NCBI GenBank assembly: GCA_020629115.1
Contig: JAHDDY010000001.1
Span: 1 to 64,000 of the forward strand
DNA: 64,000 nt
Source: Paracoccaceae bacterium
Lineage (GTDB): Bacteria > Pseudomonadota > Alphaproteobacteria > Rhodobacterales > Rhodobacteraceae
Reading direction: 5' to 3'
Shown here piece by piece: positions 37,630-46,511 of this stretch; the stretch's first letter is position 1; every line of letters begins with the position of its first letter. Position numbers and translations under genes: made by a program. The notes below the pieces were generated by a model. The model had not been told where the DNA came from, ran no database searches, and worked only from the letters and a program-made list of their open reading frames with translations.

Positions 37630-38177
37630 CCGCCACCGGACGCTCCACGGCCGCCGCGCTGATGCTGCTCTGCGCGCTGGTGCTTGCGCTGGTGGTCGCC
37701 CTCGCCGTGCCCGCCTTCCTGAGCTGGACGAAGGACGGGCGCAGCATCCGGGCCGACCGCGCCCGCATCGCCTCGATCGAAGCCTCGCAGACGACCTTCA
37801 TCCGCGTGAAGCACGCGACCGACGGGTGGGAGCTGTTCGCGCGCTCGCCCGCCGCCGGATTCCTCGACGCGACATCGCTGGACGAGGCGGTGGCGGTCGC
37901 GCGGACCCACGTGGAGACCGTGCTCGCCCGCCATGGCGGCGAATTGTCGGGCATCGGCTTCGAACCGGGCGAGACGCGACGCGCGCAGGTGGAGACGGTG
38001 CGGATGGACCTGGCGGTCACGCTGCCGAAGGCCGCCCTCGCCGCGTTTCTGGCGGATCTGGAGGATACGCCCCCCTACACGCTCGTCACCGCATTCCGGG
38101 CGACCGAGGAGGACGAGGCGCGGATGGCGCTGGTGCTGGGCGGGCGGATGCAGTGGCTGGCGGAGGCCGGGCCATGA
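37626..38177 (+). CDS. GspM/PilO-like inner-membrane protein
   Basis: A 183-residue protein with a short cytoplasmic start, one transmembrane helix (about 9-29), a coiled segment and a C-terminal alpha/beta domain (about 100-183), the build of GspM and PilO, which partner GspL and PilN. Sequence similarity is weak and the call rests mainly on architecture and position between a GspL-like and a GspC-like gene, with 4-bp overlaps on both sides. Confidence 0.6.
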   Translation: MTATGRSTAAALMLLCALVLALVVALAVPAFLSWTKDGRSIRADRARIASIEASQTTFIRVKHATDGWELFARSPAAGFLDATSLDEAVAVARTHVETVLARHGGELSGIGFEPGETRRAQVETVRMDLAVTLPKAALAAFLADLEDTPPYTLVTAFRATEEDEARMALVLGGRMQWLAEAGP

Positions 38178-38878
38178 ACCGCGATGTCGGATACGCGCTC
38201 ATCGCCGCCCTGACGCTGACGGCGCTGGCCAGCCTGTGGGTGCTGTTCAACGCCGCCAGCCTCGCCGACCCGGACGATGCGACGCGGGTGCGGGGGTCGT
38301 CGGGGTCGGTGCCCGTGCGGCCGAGGCCTGTCGACAATGCGAAGGCCATCGAGAAGGCCGTCGCCGTGCTCGGCACGCGGGACCTGTTCGAGGCCGCGGC
38401 ACCGGCGGACATGGCGGCCCTCGACCGGCTCGCCCGGGCGCGCATATCGCCGCCCGTCGAGCTGGTGCCGGTGACCCCGGAACGGGACGAGCCGGCGGCC
38501 GGCATCCAGACCTTCCTGCCGCCGCCCCCGCCGGCGGCACCCGTGGCGAGGCCGGAGGATCTGCGCCAGGCCGAGAATCTGGCGTCGACGCCCTCCCCGG
38601 CCCCGCAGGCCGCCCCACCCCGCCCCGCCGCGCCCGCGCCCTCTTCGCAGGCGGCGGTCACGGTCAGCGATCCGCGCTTTCCGCTGACCCTGCGCGGTGT
38701 CTTCCCGGACCCGAGTACGGGGGGGCGCGCACATCTGGCTCTGCCGGACGGGCGGGTGGTGATGGCGCGGCCGGGGGTGATGGTCGAGGGGTTCTTCGTC
38801 GTTCGCATCAATCCGGCCTCCATCGTCGTGCAGGGCCGGGGCGGGCCGCCCATCCGCCTGGAGATGCCGGGCTACTGA
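38174..38878 (+). CDS. GspC/PilP-like protein with HR-type domain
   Basis: A 234-residue protein with one N-terminal transmembrane helix (about 7-26), a proline/alanine-rich periplasmic linker (about 95-165) and a C-terminal beta-rich domain (about 168-234). The pattern P-L-T-L-R-G-V-F, then G-R-A-H-L-A-L and V-x-R-I-N-P-A-S-I-V-V-Q fits the homology region of GspC, which contacts the secretin. No PDZ domain follows. Convergent with the DUF1365 gene, overlapping it by 7 bp. Confidence 0.62.
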   Translation: MNRDVGYALIAALTLTALASLWVLFNAASLADPDDATRVRGSSGSVPVRPRPVDNAKAIEKAVAVLGTRDLFEAAAPADMAALDRLARARISPPVELVPVTPERDEPAAGIQTFLPPPPPAAPVARPEDLRQAENLASTPSPAPQAAPPRPAAPAPSSQAAVTVSDPRFPLTLRGVFPDPSTGGRAHLALPDGRVVMARPGVMVEGFFVVRINPASIVVQGRGGPPIRLEMPGY

Positions 38879-39639
38879 TCCGGCTGGCGGTCGTACAGCC
38901 CCGCATTGCCCGGATGGCGGTAGAAGCGCGCGCCCTTGAGGCGCAGGCGCAGGGCTTCCCAGTAGATGCCCGCGACGACCGTCAGCGTCATGGCCGGGAG
39001 GGCCGCGACGGTGGCGAGGAGGTTCCGGTCCGTCAGCGGCGCGGGGGCCGCGTTCTCGGTCGCGATCATGGTCAGGCCCGCGCGCCCGTCGACCCGGATG
39101 CGCAGGGCGATGCCCCCGTCATCGGCGTTCAGGGTGAAGGCGTAATCCTGCTCCGGCGAGATGAAGGGGGAGACGTAGAACGCCTTCGCCCCGCCATGAC
39201 GCCAGGGGGGCGGGCCGGACAGGCGATGGACGTAATGCGTCATGTCAGCGTCGGTATTGCGCACCTCGTAGATCACCGCCGTCGGCTCATCCCCGGCATC
39301 GAAGCCGACGATCATCGAGAGCGGGTTGAAGGCGTAGCCGAACAGGCGCGGGAAGGTGTAGAGCATCAGCCGCGCGGGGCGGGCGATGCCGTGACGGGCC
39401 AGCAGCGCATCCGCCCAGGGGCGCAGGGGACCGCCGTCGCGGGGACCGTGGTCGCGGTCGCGGACGGAGAGCAGGTTGGCGCGGTTGTGCGAGAGCCAGC
39501 GCGATCCCGTCCGGTCCATGCGGTCGAGATCGAGCCAGACGCGGAAGACGCGGTAGGAGAAGCGGTGCACGCGCCGCCCGTCGGGCATCCGGCGCAGGTG
39601 CATGACGCGGGCGCGGTAGAGTGCCGGCCGGGGCGTCAC
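38872..39639 (-). CDS. DUF1365 family protein
   Basis: A 255-residue protein of the DUF1365 family, with the conserved start ALYRARVMHLRRMP..HRFSY, the RLFGYAFNPLSM segment and the C-terminal helix region MTLTVVAGIYWEALRLRLKGARF. Family members sit beside FAD amine-oxidase-like and cyclopropane-synthase genes and are thought to act in modified fatty acid synthesis. The likely start is a GTG overlapping the stop of the FAD gene (GTGA). A possible membrane helix lies near the C-terminus. Confidence 0.85.
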   Translation of the reverse strand: MTPRPALYRARVMHLRRMPDGRRVHRFSYRVFRVWLDLDRMDRTGSRWLSHNRANLLSVRDRDHGPRDGGPLRPWADALLARHGIARPARLMLYTFPRLFGYAFNPLSMIVGFDAGDEPTAVIYEVRNTDADMTHYVHRLSGPPPWRHGGAKAFYVSPFISPEQDYAFTLNADDGGIALRIRVDGRAGLTMIATENAAPAPLTDRNLLATVAALPAMTLTVVAGIYWEALRLRLKGARFYRHPGNAGLYDRQPDQ

Positions 39640-40967
39640 GCCGCCGCGTCTCGGGGCGGGTGGATGGGGTCCCGGGTATCGCGCGCCCAGTCGGGCCGCA
39701 CGCCCAGCGCCTCGGCCACGCGCAGGGCCGAGCGCAGGCCATCCTCGTGGAAGCCGTAGCCGAGCCAGGCACCGGCATGCCAGATGCCGCCCCGCCCCTG
39801 CACGCGGTCGAAGGCGCGCTGCGCCTCGAATGCGCCGGTGTCGTAGAAGGGATGGGCGTAGGCGTATTCGCCGAAGACGGTCTCGGGCGCGGGCTCGCGA
39901 TGGGGGTTGAGGGTGACGAAGAGGGGCATCGCGCGGTCGATGTTCTGGAGGCGGTTCATCCAGTAGGTGAGACTCGCGCGTCCGTCGGCCCCGTCCCCGA
40001 CCACCGTGTTCCAGCTCGACCACGCCTTGCGCGTGCGCGGCATCAGGGTCGGGTCGCGGTGGAGGACGGCGCGGTTGGGGATGTAGCGGATCTTCGCCAG
40101 CAGGGCGCGGGTCTCGGCATCGGCATCGGGACGCAGGGCCAGGGCCTCGTCGGAATGGGTGGCGAGGATGGCCTGGTCGAAAAGCCCGGTCGTGCCGTCG
40201 GCGAGGGTCACCTCGACGCCGCCCTCGACGGGCGAGACCCGGGCGACCGGCGCGTTCCGGCGCACCCGCTCGCCCAGTTCCGCCGCCGCGCGGTCGACGT
40301 AGGCGCGCGAGCCGCCCGTGACCGTGCGCCACTGCACCGCATCCCCGAGGCCGGCGAAGAGATCGTGATTCTCGTAGAAGGCGAAGAGGCTGCGCGCCGG
40401 GAAGGCGGCGATGTCGGCGCTGCGGGTCGACCAGATGGCCCCGGCCATGGGGTAGAGATAGAGCCGTCTGAAGGCCGCCGAGTAGCCGCGCGCGTCGAGC
40501 CAGTCCTCGATCGGCTCGTCATGGGGCGCATCCGAGGCGAGCGCCGCCTGCGCCTCGCGGTTGAAGCGCAGGACGGCGCGCATGGCCCCGACGAAGGACG
40601 GGCGCAGGAGGTTGCGGCGCTGGGCGAAGATCCTGTCGAGGTCGTCCGCCGCCCATTCGATGCGCCCCCCGTCCACCGTGAAGCTGAGCGACATGTCCGA
40701 CCATTCGGTCGGCACGCCGTAATGCGCGAAGAAGGCGGTGAGGTTGGGGTAGGTCTTCTCGTTGTAGACGATGAAGCCGGTATCCACGGCGACCCGGCGC
40801 GGACCCGGGTCGGTCGGGTAGTCGATGCGCACCGTGTTCGCATGGCCGCCGAGGCGGTCTTCCTTCTCGAACAGGGTCACGTCGTGACGGGGGGCGAGCG
40901 CGAGGGCCGCGCCGATGCCGGAGATGCCGGAGCCGACGATCGCGATGCGCTGGGGGGATGGGGTCAT
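39636..40967 (-). CDS. FAD-dependent amine oxidase-like protein
   Basis: A 443-residue flavoprotein with an N-terminal dinucleotide-binding motif (VGSGISGIGAALAL, about 11-24) and the following LFEKEDRLGGHANT ribose/FAD loop. It belongs to the NAD(P)/FAD protoporphyrinogen-oxidase-like group that regularly accompanies DUF1365. In Rhodobacter a related neighbourhood takes part in unusual (branched and furan) fatty acid formation under singlet-oxygen stress; that role here is inference. Coupled to the DUF1365 gene by a GTGA overlap. Confidence 0.82.
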   Translation of the reverse strand: MTPSPQRIAIVGSGISGIGAALALAPRHDVTLFEKEDRLGGHANTVRIDYPTDPGPRRVAVDTGFIVYNEKTYPNLTAFFAHYGVPTEWSDMSLSFTVDGGRIEWAADDLDRIFAQRRNLLRPSFVGAMRAVLRFNREAQAALASDAPHDEPIEDWLDARGYSAAFRRLYLYPMAGAIWSTRSADIAAFPARSLFAFYENHDLFAGLGDAVQWRTVTGGSRAYVDRAAAELGERVRRNAPVARVSPVEGGVEVTLADGTTGLFDQAILATHSDEALALRPDADAETRALLAKIRYIPNRAVLHRDPTLMPRTRKAWSSWNTVVGDGADGRASLTYWMNRLQNIDRAMPLFVTLNPHREPAPETVFGEYAYAHPFYDTGAFEAQRAFDRVQGRGGIWHAGAWLGYGFHEDGLRSALRVAEALGVRPDWARDTRDPIHPPRDAAA

Positions 40968-41040
40968 TGCGGTCTCCGAGAAGGATACTCCGTCCCGGAG
41001 CGGCCGGTGGAACGGTCTGTAGCAGAAGTGGGTCGCGGGG

Positions 41041-42456
41041 TCAGTCCCGCATCGCCTTGTACGCCGCCAGCGCGCGCTCGCGGCCTTCCTTCAGGCCGAT
41101 GATTGGCTTGGCGGGGCGCGCGTCGCCGATGCTCATGTCCCACGCGCGCGGGATGGCGGCGAAGAAGTTCCGCGCATCCTCCGATCCCTCGTCGAGCCAG
41201 CGGGAGACGTAGCGGCCCTTCGGGTCGAACTTCTCGACCTGGGTCTCGGGGTTGAAGATGCGGAAGAAGGGGGTCGCGTCGGGACCGGACCCGGCGACCC
41301 ACTGCCAGCCCATCGCGTTGGACGCGGGGTCCCAGTCGGTGAGGCAGTCGCGGAACCATGCCTCGCCGACGCGCCAGTCGGTCATCAGGTGCTTGGTCAG
41401 GACGCTGGCCGTGAGCATGCGCATGCGGTTGTGCATATATCCGCTGGCGTACAGCTCGCGCATGGCGGCATCGACCCCGGCGATGCCGGTGGTGCCGCGC
41501 CGCCAGCGTTCCGCATCCTCGTTATCCTCGCGCCAGGGAAAGGCGTTCCACTCCTCGCGCCAGTTCTCGGATGCCAGGTCGGGGTAGTGGTAGAGGAGGT
41601 GATAGGCGAACTCGCGCCACAGAAGCTCCTGGAGATAGACGGTCGGGCCGTCGCCGGCGTTGCGGGAGCGGGTCATGTAGGACCGGATGCGGTGCCACGC
41701 GGTCCGGGTGCTCAGCTCGCCCCAGGAATAGTTCTCGGAAAGGCGGGAGGTGCCCGCATGGCCCAGGGCGTTGCGGCCGCTGTCGTAGTCGGCGACGATG
41801 CCGACGAACGCCTCCAGGCGGGCAAGGGCGGCGGCCTCGCCGACATTGGCGTATCGCGCGACGATGTCGCCGCCCCGGTTCATCCCCGCGCCGAGGTTCC
41901 AGCTTTCGAGGGCGTCGCTTTCGGGCCAGGCGTCGGGCGGGGCGAGATCGTTCGGGGTGGGGAGGGGGTCGCCGATCTCCTCCTCGCGGTCGAGGCAGGC
42001 GCGCTTGTAGGGGGAATAGACACGGTAGGGACCGCCGGTCTTGGTCTCGATGGCCCACGGCTCGAACATCAGGTGGGAGCATACGCTGACCGCGTCGACC
42101 CCGTCCTCCTTGAGCGCGAATTTCACGTCGGCGTCGCGCTCGCGGGTGGGCCTGTCGTACTGGCGGCCCCAGACGACGCGGCGCGCGCCGGTCTCCGCTA
42201 TCAGGGCGCGCAGGATTTCCAGCGCGTTGCCACGGCGCAGGACGAGGCGCTGGCCCTTCGCGGCGAGGGTTTCGGCGAAGCAGTCGAGGGCACGTTCGAG
42301 CCGCCAGAGCGCCGCGGCACCGTACGACTTTAGGATGGCGTCGTCGAGAACGAAGACCGGGATCACCGGGCCGTCCCCCGCCAGGGCCTCGGCGAGGGCG
42401 GGGTTGTCGGCGAGTCGGAACTCCTTGCGAATCCACCATATCGTGGGGTCGGCCAT
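41041..42456 (-). CDS. phrB: Deoxyribodipyrimidine photolyase
   Basis: Repairs cyclobutane pyrimidine dimers with blue light, using FAD and an antenna pigment. The 471-residue product has the photolyase domain (1-130) and the FAD-binding domain, with ENYSWGELSTRTAW, the LLWREFAYHLL segment, and HNRMRMLTASVLTKHL. The WDPASNAMGWQWVAGSGPDATPFFRIFNP stretch is the class I signature region. The ATG starting MADPTIWWIRKEFRL is the family start; the open frame upstream is not. It lies 73 bp upstream of the FAD gene, in the same direction. Confidence 0.95.
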   Translation of the reverse strand: MADPTIWWIRKEFRLADNPALAEALAGDGPVIPVFVLDDAILKSYGAAALWRLERALDCFAETLAAKGQRLVLRRGNALEILRALIAETGARRVVWGRQYDRPTRERDADVKFALKEDGVDAVSVCSHLMFEPWAIETKTGGPYRVYSPYKRACLDREEEIGDPLPTPNDLAPPDAWPESDALESWNLGAGMNRGGDIVARYANVGEAAALARLEAFVGIVADYDSGRNALGHAGTSRLSENYSWGELSTRTAWHRIRSYMTRSRNAGDGPTVYLQELLWREFAYHLLYHYPDLASENWREEWNAFPWREDNEDAERWRRGTTGIAGVDAAMRELYASGYMHNRMRMLTASVLTKHLMTDWRVGEAWFRDCLTDWDPASNAMGWQWVAGSGPDATPFFRIFNPETQVEKFDPKGRYVSRWLDEGSEDARNFFAAIPRAWDMSIGDARPAKPIIGLKEGRERALAAYKAMRD

Positions 42457-42655
42457 GCGCGTCTCGTCCGTCCGTGGTCCCTGTCGCCCGGCCACATAGC
42501 CCCCGCACGACCCACGGCCACCCGCGGGATCAAACCCGTTGCGGCCACATCGCCGCATTGTCATCGCACCGGCCTTGGGCTAGGTCTCGCCCATCACGAT
42601 TATCCGGTATCGGCCCCCTCCCGGGCCGTGCCGAGCGAACGAGGGAGCGTTTCGC

Positions 42656-44290
42656 ATGACGGAAGTGACTCAGGGCCACGACCATGCCCATGACGACGGA
42701 CATGGCCACCCGAGCTTCTTTACCCGGTGGTTCTGTTCGACGAACCACAAAGACATCGGCATCATGTACCTGTGGATCGCGGGCTTCTTCGGCCTGATCG
42801 CGATCGTCTTCTCCATGATCATGCGTGCGGAGCTGATGTATCCGGGCGTGCAGTTCATGACGATGGAGGACGGCAGCCCGAACGGTCAGTACTGGAACGT
42901 CGCCATCACGGCGCACGGCATCCTGATGATGTTCTTCGTGCTGATCCCCGGCCTGTTCGGGGGCTTCGGCAACTTCTTCATGCCGCTCCAGATCGGCGCG
43001 CCGGACATGGCGTTCCCGCGCCTGAACAACCTCAGCCTGTGGCTGTTCACCGCCGGCGGCCTGCTCGCGGTGCTGTCGGTCTTCGTGGGTGACGGGGCGG
43101 GGGTCGGCTGGGTGCTCTACGCGCCGCTGTCGACGACGAACACGATGGACAACATGTCCGTCGATCTCGCGATCTTCGCGGTCCACCTGTCGGGGGCCTC
43201 GTCGATCCTGGGCGCGATCAACATCATGACGACCTTCCTGAACATGCGCGCGCCGGGGATGACCCTGTTCCGCGTGCCGCTGTTCGCATGGTCGATCTTC
43301 GTCACCGCGATCCTGATCCTGCTGGCCCTGCCGGTCCTGGCGGGCGCGATCACGATGCTGCTGACGGACCGCAACTTCGGCACGCACTTCTTCGATCCGG
43401 CGGGCGGCGGCGACCCGATCCTGTACCAGCACCTGCTGTGGTTCTTCGGGCATCCGGAAGTGTACATCATCATCCTGCCCGCCTTCGGCATCATCAGCCA
43501 CGTCATCGCGACCTTCTCGAACAAGCCTGTCTTCGGCTATCTCGGGATGGTCTGGGCGCTGATCGGCATCGGCCTGCTCGGCTTCGTCGTGTGGGCGCAC
43601 CACATGTACACGTCGGGCATCAACGCCGACACGCAGGCCTACTTCATGCTCGCGACGATGGTGATCGCGGTGCCCACGGGCATCAAGATCTTCTCCTGGA
43701 TCGCGACGATGTGGGGCGGGTCGATCCGGTTCGAGACCCCGATGCTCTTCGCCATCGGCTTCATCTTCCTCTTCACGCTCGGCGGCGTGACCGGGATCGT
43801 GCTGTCGCAGGCGGGCGTCGACCGGGTGATGCACGATACCTACTACGTCGTGGCGCATTTCCACTACGTCATGTCGATCGGCGCGGCGATGGGCGTGTTC
43901 GCGGGCATGTACTACTGGCTCGGCAAGATGTCGGGCCGGCAGTATCCCGAGTTCTGGGGCAAGGTGCATTTCTGGACGTTCTTCGTGGGCGTGAACATCA
44001 CCTTCTTCCCGCAGCACTTCCTCGGCTTCGCCGGGATGCCCCGCCGCTACATGGACTACAACGAGGCCTTCGCGGGCTGGAACTGGTGGTCCTCGATCGG
44101 CGCGTTCATCTCGGGTGCCAGCTTCCTGCTGTTCATCGGCATCGTGTTCTACACGATCCTGCGTGGCCAGCGTATCGCGGAGAACCCCTGGGGCGAAGGC
44201 GCGGACACCCTGGAATGGACCCTGCCCTCCCCGCCGCCGGCGCATACCTTCGAGACGCTGCCGGTCATCCGGGACAGCGGACACCACTAG
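42656..44290 (+). CDS. ctaD: Cytochrome c oxidase subunit I (aa3 type)
   Basis: Catalytic subunit of the terminal oxidase, inner membrane, twelve helices. The 544-residue product shows all key residues: haem ligands H87 and H403, the haem a3 ligand H401, CuB ligands H266, H315 and H316, the Tyr cross-linked to H266 (Y270), E268 at the end of the D-channel and D117 at its entrance. Subunits II and III are not nearby, which fits the separate ctaD locus of Rhodobacter and Paracoccus. GAGGGAG precedes the ATG and a strong terminator follows. Confidence 0.99.
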   Translation: MTEVTQGHDHAHDDGHGHPSFFTRWFCSTNHKDIGIMYLWIAGFFGLIAIVFSMIMRAELMYPGVQFMTMEDGSPNGQYWNVAITAHGILMMFFVLIPGLFGGFGNFFMPLQIGAPDMAFPRLNNLSLWLFTAGGLLAVLSVFVGDGAGVGWVLYAPLSTTNTMDNMSVDLAIFAVHLSGASSILGAINIMTTFLNMRAPGMTLFRVPLFAWSIFVTAILILLALPVLAGAITMLLTDRNFGTHFFDPAGGGDPILYQHLLWFFGHPEVYIIILPAFGIISHVIATFSNKPVFGYLGMVWALIGIGLLGFVVWAHHMYTSGINADTQAYFMLATMVIAVPTGIKIFSWIATMWGGSIRFETPMLFAIGFIFLFTLGGVTGIVLSQAGVDRVMHDTYYVVAHFHYVMSIGAAMGVFAGMYYWLGKMSGRQYPEFWGKVHFWTFFVGVNITFFPQHFLGFAGMPRRYMDYNEAFAGWNWWSSIGAFISGASFLLFIGIVFYTILRGQRIAENPWGEGADTLEWTLPSPPPAHTFETLPVIRDSGHH

Positions 44291-44300
44291 GCGAGACGAC

Positions 44301-44327
44301 GAGAGCCAGCCGCGAGGCTGGCTCTTT
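44301..44327 (+). terminator. Intrinsic terminator of ctaD
   Basis: GAGCCAGCC and GGCTGGCTC form a perfect 9-bp stem around a GCGA tetraloop, followed by TTTC. A second hairpin (AGGGCGA/TCGCCCT) and a nine-base C run follow at 44333-44360. Confidence 0.9.
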
Positions 44328-44422
44328 CGGTTAGGGCGACCGGGTCGCCCTCCCCCCCCCTTTATCCGAACGATCCGGCAAGGCTACATCCCCTCCGCCC
44401 GGTCGATATGTCGAGGTCCGCC

Positions 44423-44944
44423 ATGGATGCCGCAACGCTCGATCCGAACGCCGAACCTGCCTGGCAGGTCATGCTCTGGCCGCATCGCTCGCTCTCGCCG
44501 CGCGGGTTGCGCATCTTCCTGACGGTGCTGGGCGGCCTGTTTGCGGGATTCGCGGCGATGACCTTCCTGATGCCGACGCCGGCAAATATCGACTGGGGGC
44601 TGCATCTGGGCGTCGTCGCCGTGATCCTGGGCTTCATGGGCGGGGCCTTCGCCCTCGTCTGGGGGATGTTCCTGCGCAGCTACAGCGACGCGCGCTATCA
44701 CGAGCGCATCGCCATCGAGCAAGATATGCTGGTCATCGAGGCGCGGCATCCGAAGCGCCCGCTGAAGCGGTGGGAATTCCGCCCCTACTGGACGAACGTC
44801 CGCACGCGCACGACGCGCCACGTGGAGAATCAGCTCCTGCTTTCGTCATCGGGACGGGTGGTCGCCGTGGGGGCGTTCCTGACGCCGGAGGAGCGCGCAG
44901 ACCTGGCCGTCGAGATCGAGGACGCCATCGCACGCTACGCCTGA
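44423..44944 (+). CDS. DUF2244 membrane protein
   Basis: A 173-residue protein of the DUF2244 family, with two transmembrane helices (about 30-50 and 60-83) and a cytoplasmic beta-rich tail. The family often lies next to cytochrome oxidase genes, as here, and is annotated as an integral membrane protein of unknown function. The ATG chosen has GAGG 6 bp upstream; an in-frame ATG 15 bp earlier lacks a good site. Confidence 0.82.
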   Translation: MDAATLDPNAEPAWQVMLWPHRSLSPRGLRIFLTVLGGLFAGFAAMTFLMPTPANIDWGLHLGVVAVILGFMGGAFALVWGMFLRSYSDARYHERIAIEQDMLVIEARHPKRPLKRWEFRPYWTNVRTRTTRHVENQLLLSSSGRVVAVGAFLTPEERADLAVEIEDAIARYA

Positions 44945-45018
44945 TCCGCAAAGCGTCTTGCATCGCGGCCGCTCCGACCTAACTCCGGTCTTGAATGCAT
45001 TACCGGGGGAGCCGGACG

Positions 45019-46374
45019 ATGGTGGAACGATCCCCCGAGCAACTCGACCCGTCCCTCGCCGACCGGGTTTCCGACGCCCTCGACCACGATGACCGGGGCG
45101 AGCTTCTCGATGCCATCGAGGATGCGCATCCGGCGGACGTGGCCGATGTGCTGGAGCAGATCAAGCCGGGCGCGCGCGAGGATTTCGTGCGGCTCGCCGC
45201 CGACGACTTTCCCGCCGAGGTGCTGCCCGAGCTGGAGGAAGGGCTGCGCGACGACATCGTCACGCTGGTCGATCCCGAATACCTCGCCGAAGCGGTGGGG
45301 GAACTGGAAAGCGACGATGCGGTCTACCTGGTCGAGAATCTCGACGAGGACCTGCGCCGGGAGGTACTCGATGCCCTGCCCACCGCCGACCGCATCGGGA
45401 TCGAGCGCTCGCTGGAATATCCGGAGGACTCGGCCGGGCGCATCATGCAGCGCGACGTGGTCGCCGTACCGCCCTTCTGGAACGTGGGCCAGACCATCGA
45501 CAGCCTGCGCGCGCGGGCGGACCTGCCGGAGACGTTCTACGAGATCATCGTCATCGACCCGTCCTACAAGCCGATCGGCACCATCCCGCTGTCGAGGATC
45601 ATGGCCTCGCGCCGCCCGGTGATGATCGAGGCGATCATGGAGCGGGACTTCCGCGCCCTGACCGTCGAGGACCCGCCGGAGGACATCGCCTACGCCTTCA
45701 ACCAGTATCACATCGTCTCGGCCCCGGTCCTCGACGGGGACGGCCGGCTCGCCGGCGTCATCACCATCGACGATGCGCTGGAGGTGCTGGGCGAGGAGAC
45801 GGAGGAGGACATGAAGCTGCTGGCCGGTGTGGGGGACGAGGAGCTGACCGATTCCGTCTGGGAGATCACGCGCCAGCGCCTGCCATGGCTGGCGGTGAAC
45901 CTGCTGACGGCCATCCTCGCCTCCCTCGTCATCGCGCAGTTCGACGCGGTGATCGAGAGCATCGTGGCGCTGGCCATCCTGATGACCATCGTCGCCTCGA
46001 TGGGCGGAAACGCGGGGACGCAGACGCTGACGGTCGCCGTGCGCGCGCTGGCGACGAAGGACCTGACGACGACGAACGCCCTGCGCATCGTGACGCGGGA
46101 GGGACTGGTAGGCTTCTTCAACGGCATGGTTTTCGCCGTGCTGATGGGGGGGCTGACCTGGGCCTGGTACGGAGACCCGGCGCTGGGCGCGGTGCTGGGG
46201 GTGGCGATGGTCATCAACATGCTCGTCGCCGCCTTGGCGGGCATCCTCATCCCCATCGGGCTGGAGAAGGCGGGCGCGGACCCGGCGCTGGCCTCGGCGG
46301 TCTTCGTCACGACGGTGACCGACGTGGTGGGCTTCATGGCGTTCCTGGGACTGGCGGCCCTCGTGCTGCTCTGA
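45019..46374 (+). CDS. mgtE: Magnesium transporter MgtE
   Basis: Mg2+ channel of the inner membrane. The 451-residue product has the MgtE N domain (about 20-125), two CBS domains (about 135-255) that sense Mg2+, and five C-terminal transmembrane helices with the conserved SMGGNAGTQTLTVAVRALA segment forming the pore. The start MVERSPEQ follows a GGGGGAG site; an in-frame ATG 24 bp upstream is the alternative. Confidence 0.96.
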   Translation: MVERSPEQLDPSLADRVSDALDHDDRGELLDAIEDAHPADVADVLEQIKPGAREDFVRLAADDFPAEVLPELEEGLRDDIVTLVDPEYLAEAVGELESDDAVYLVENLDEDLRREVLDALPTADRIGIERSLEYPEDSAGRIMQRDVVAVPPFWNVGQTIDSLRARADLPETFYEIIVIDPSYKPIGTIPLSRIMASRRPVMIEAIMERDFRALTVEDPPEDIAYAFNQYHIVSAPVLDGDGRLAGVITIDDALEVLGEETEEDMKLLAGVGDEELTDSVWEITRQRLPWLAVNLLTAILASLVIAQFDAVIESIVALAILMTIVASMGGNAGTQTLTVAVRALATKDLTTTNALRIVTREGLVGFFNGMVFAVLMGGLTWAWYGDPALGAVLGVAMVINMLVAALAGILIPIGLEKAGADPALASAVFVTTVTDVVGFMAFLGLAALVLL

Positions 46375-46473
46375 TCGGGCCGCCGACCGGCTCGCGTCCC
46401 GGCGCGGGAGGCCGCGGTCGGCCGGTGCTTCATATCGTCCTATTCAATCCATTCCGGGAAAAGTATAGTCGAT

Positions 46474-46493
46474 TTGACATATCGAACTGTCAA
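46474..46493. promoter_or_regulatory. Dyad upstream of the cyclopropane-type methyltransferase gene
   Basis: TTGACA and its exact complement TGTCAA are separated by 8 bp in a locally AT-rich stretch just 18 bp before the ATG. It could be an operator; TTGACA alone would also pass as a -35 box, but no -10 at proper spacing follows. Confidence 0.35.
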
Positions 46494-46511
46494 CCGAACC
46501 CGAAAGACGGC

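Noticed and set aside
40968-42655. RpoE/ChrR-type promoters before the FAD and photolyase genes
   Set aside because: A TGATCC occurs on the minus strand upstream of the photolyase gene, but no matching -10 element lies at suitable spacing.
44341-44362. Poly-C run as a phase-variable tract
   Set aside because: The nine-base C run lies after the ctaD terminator and outside any reading frame, and no promoter spacing depends on it visibly.
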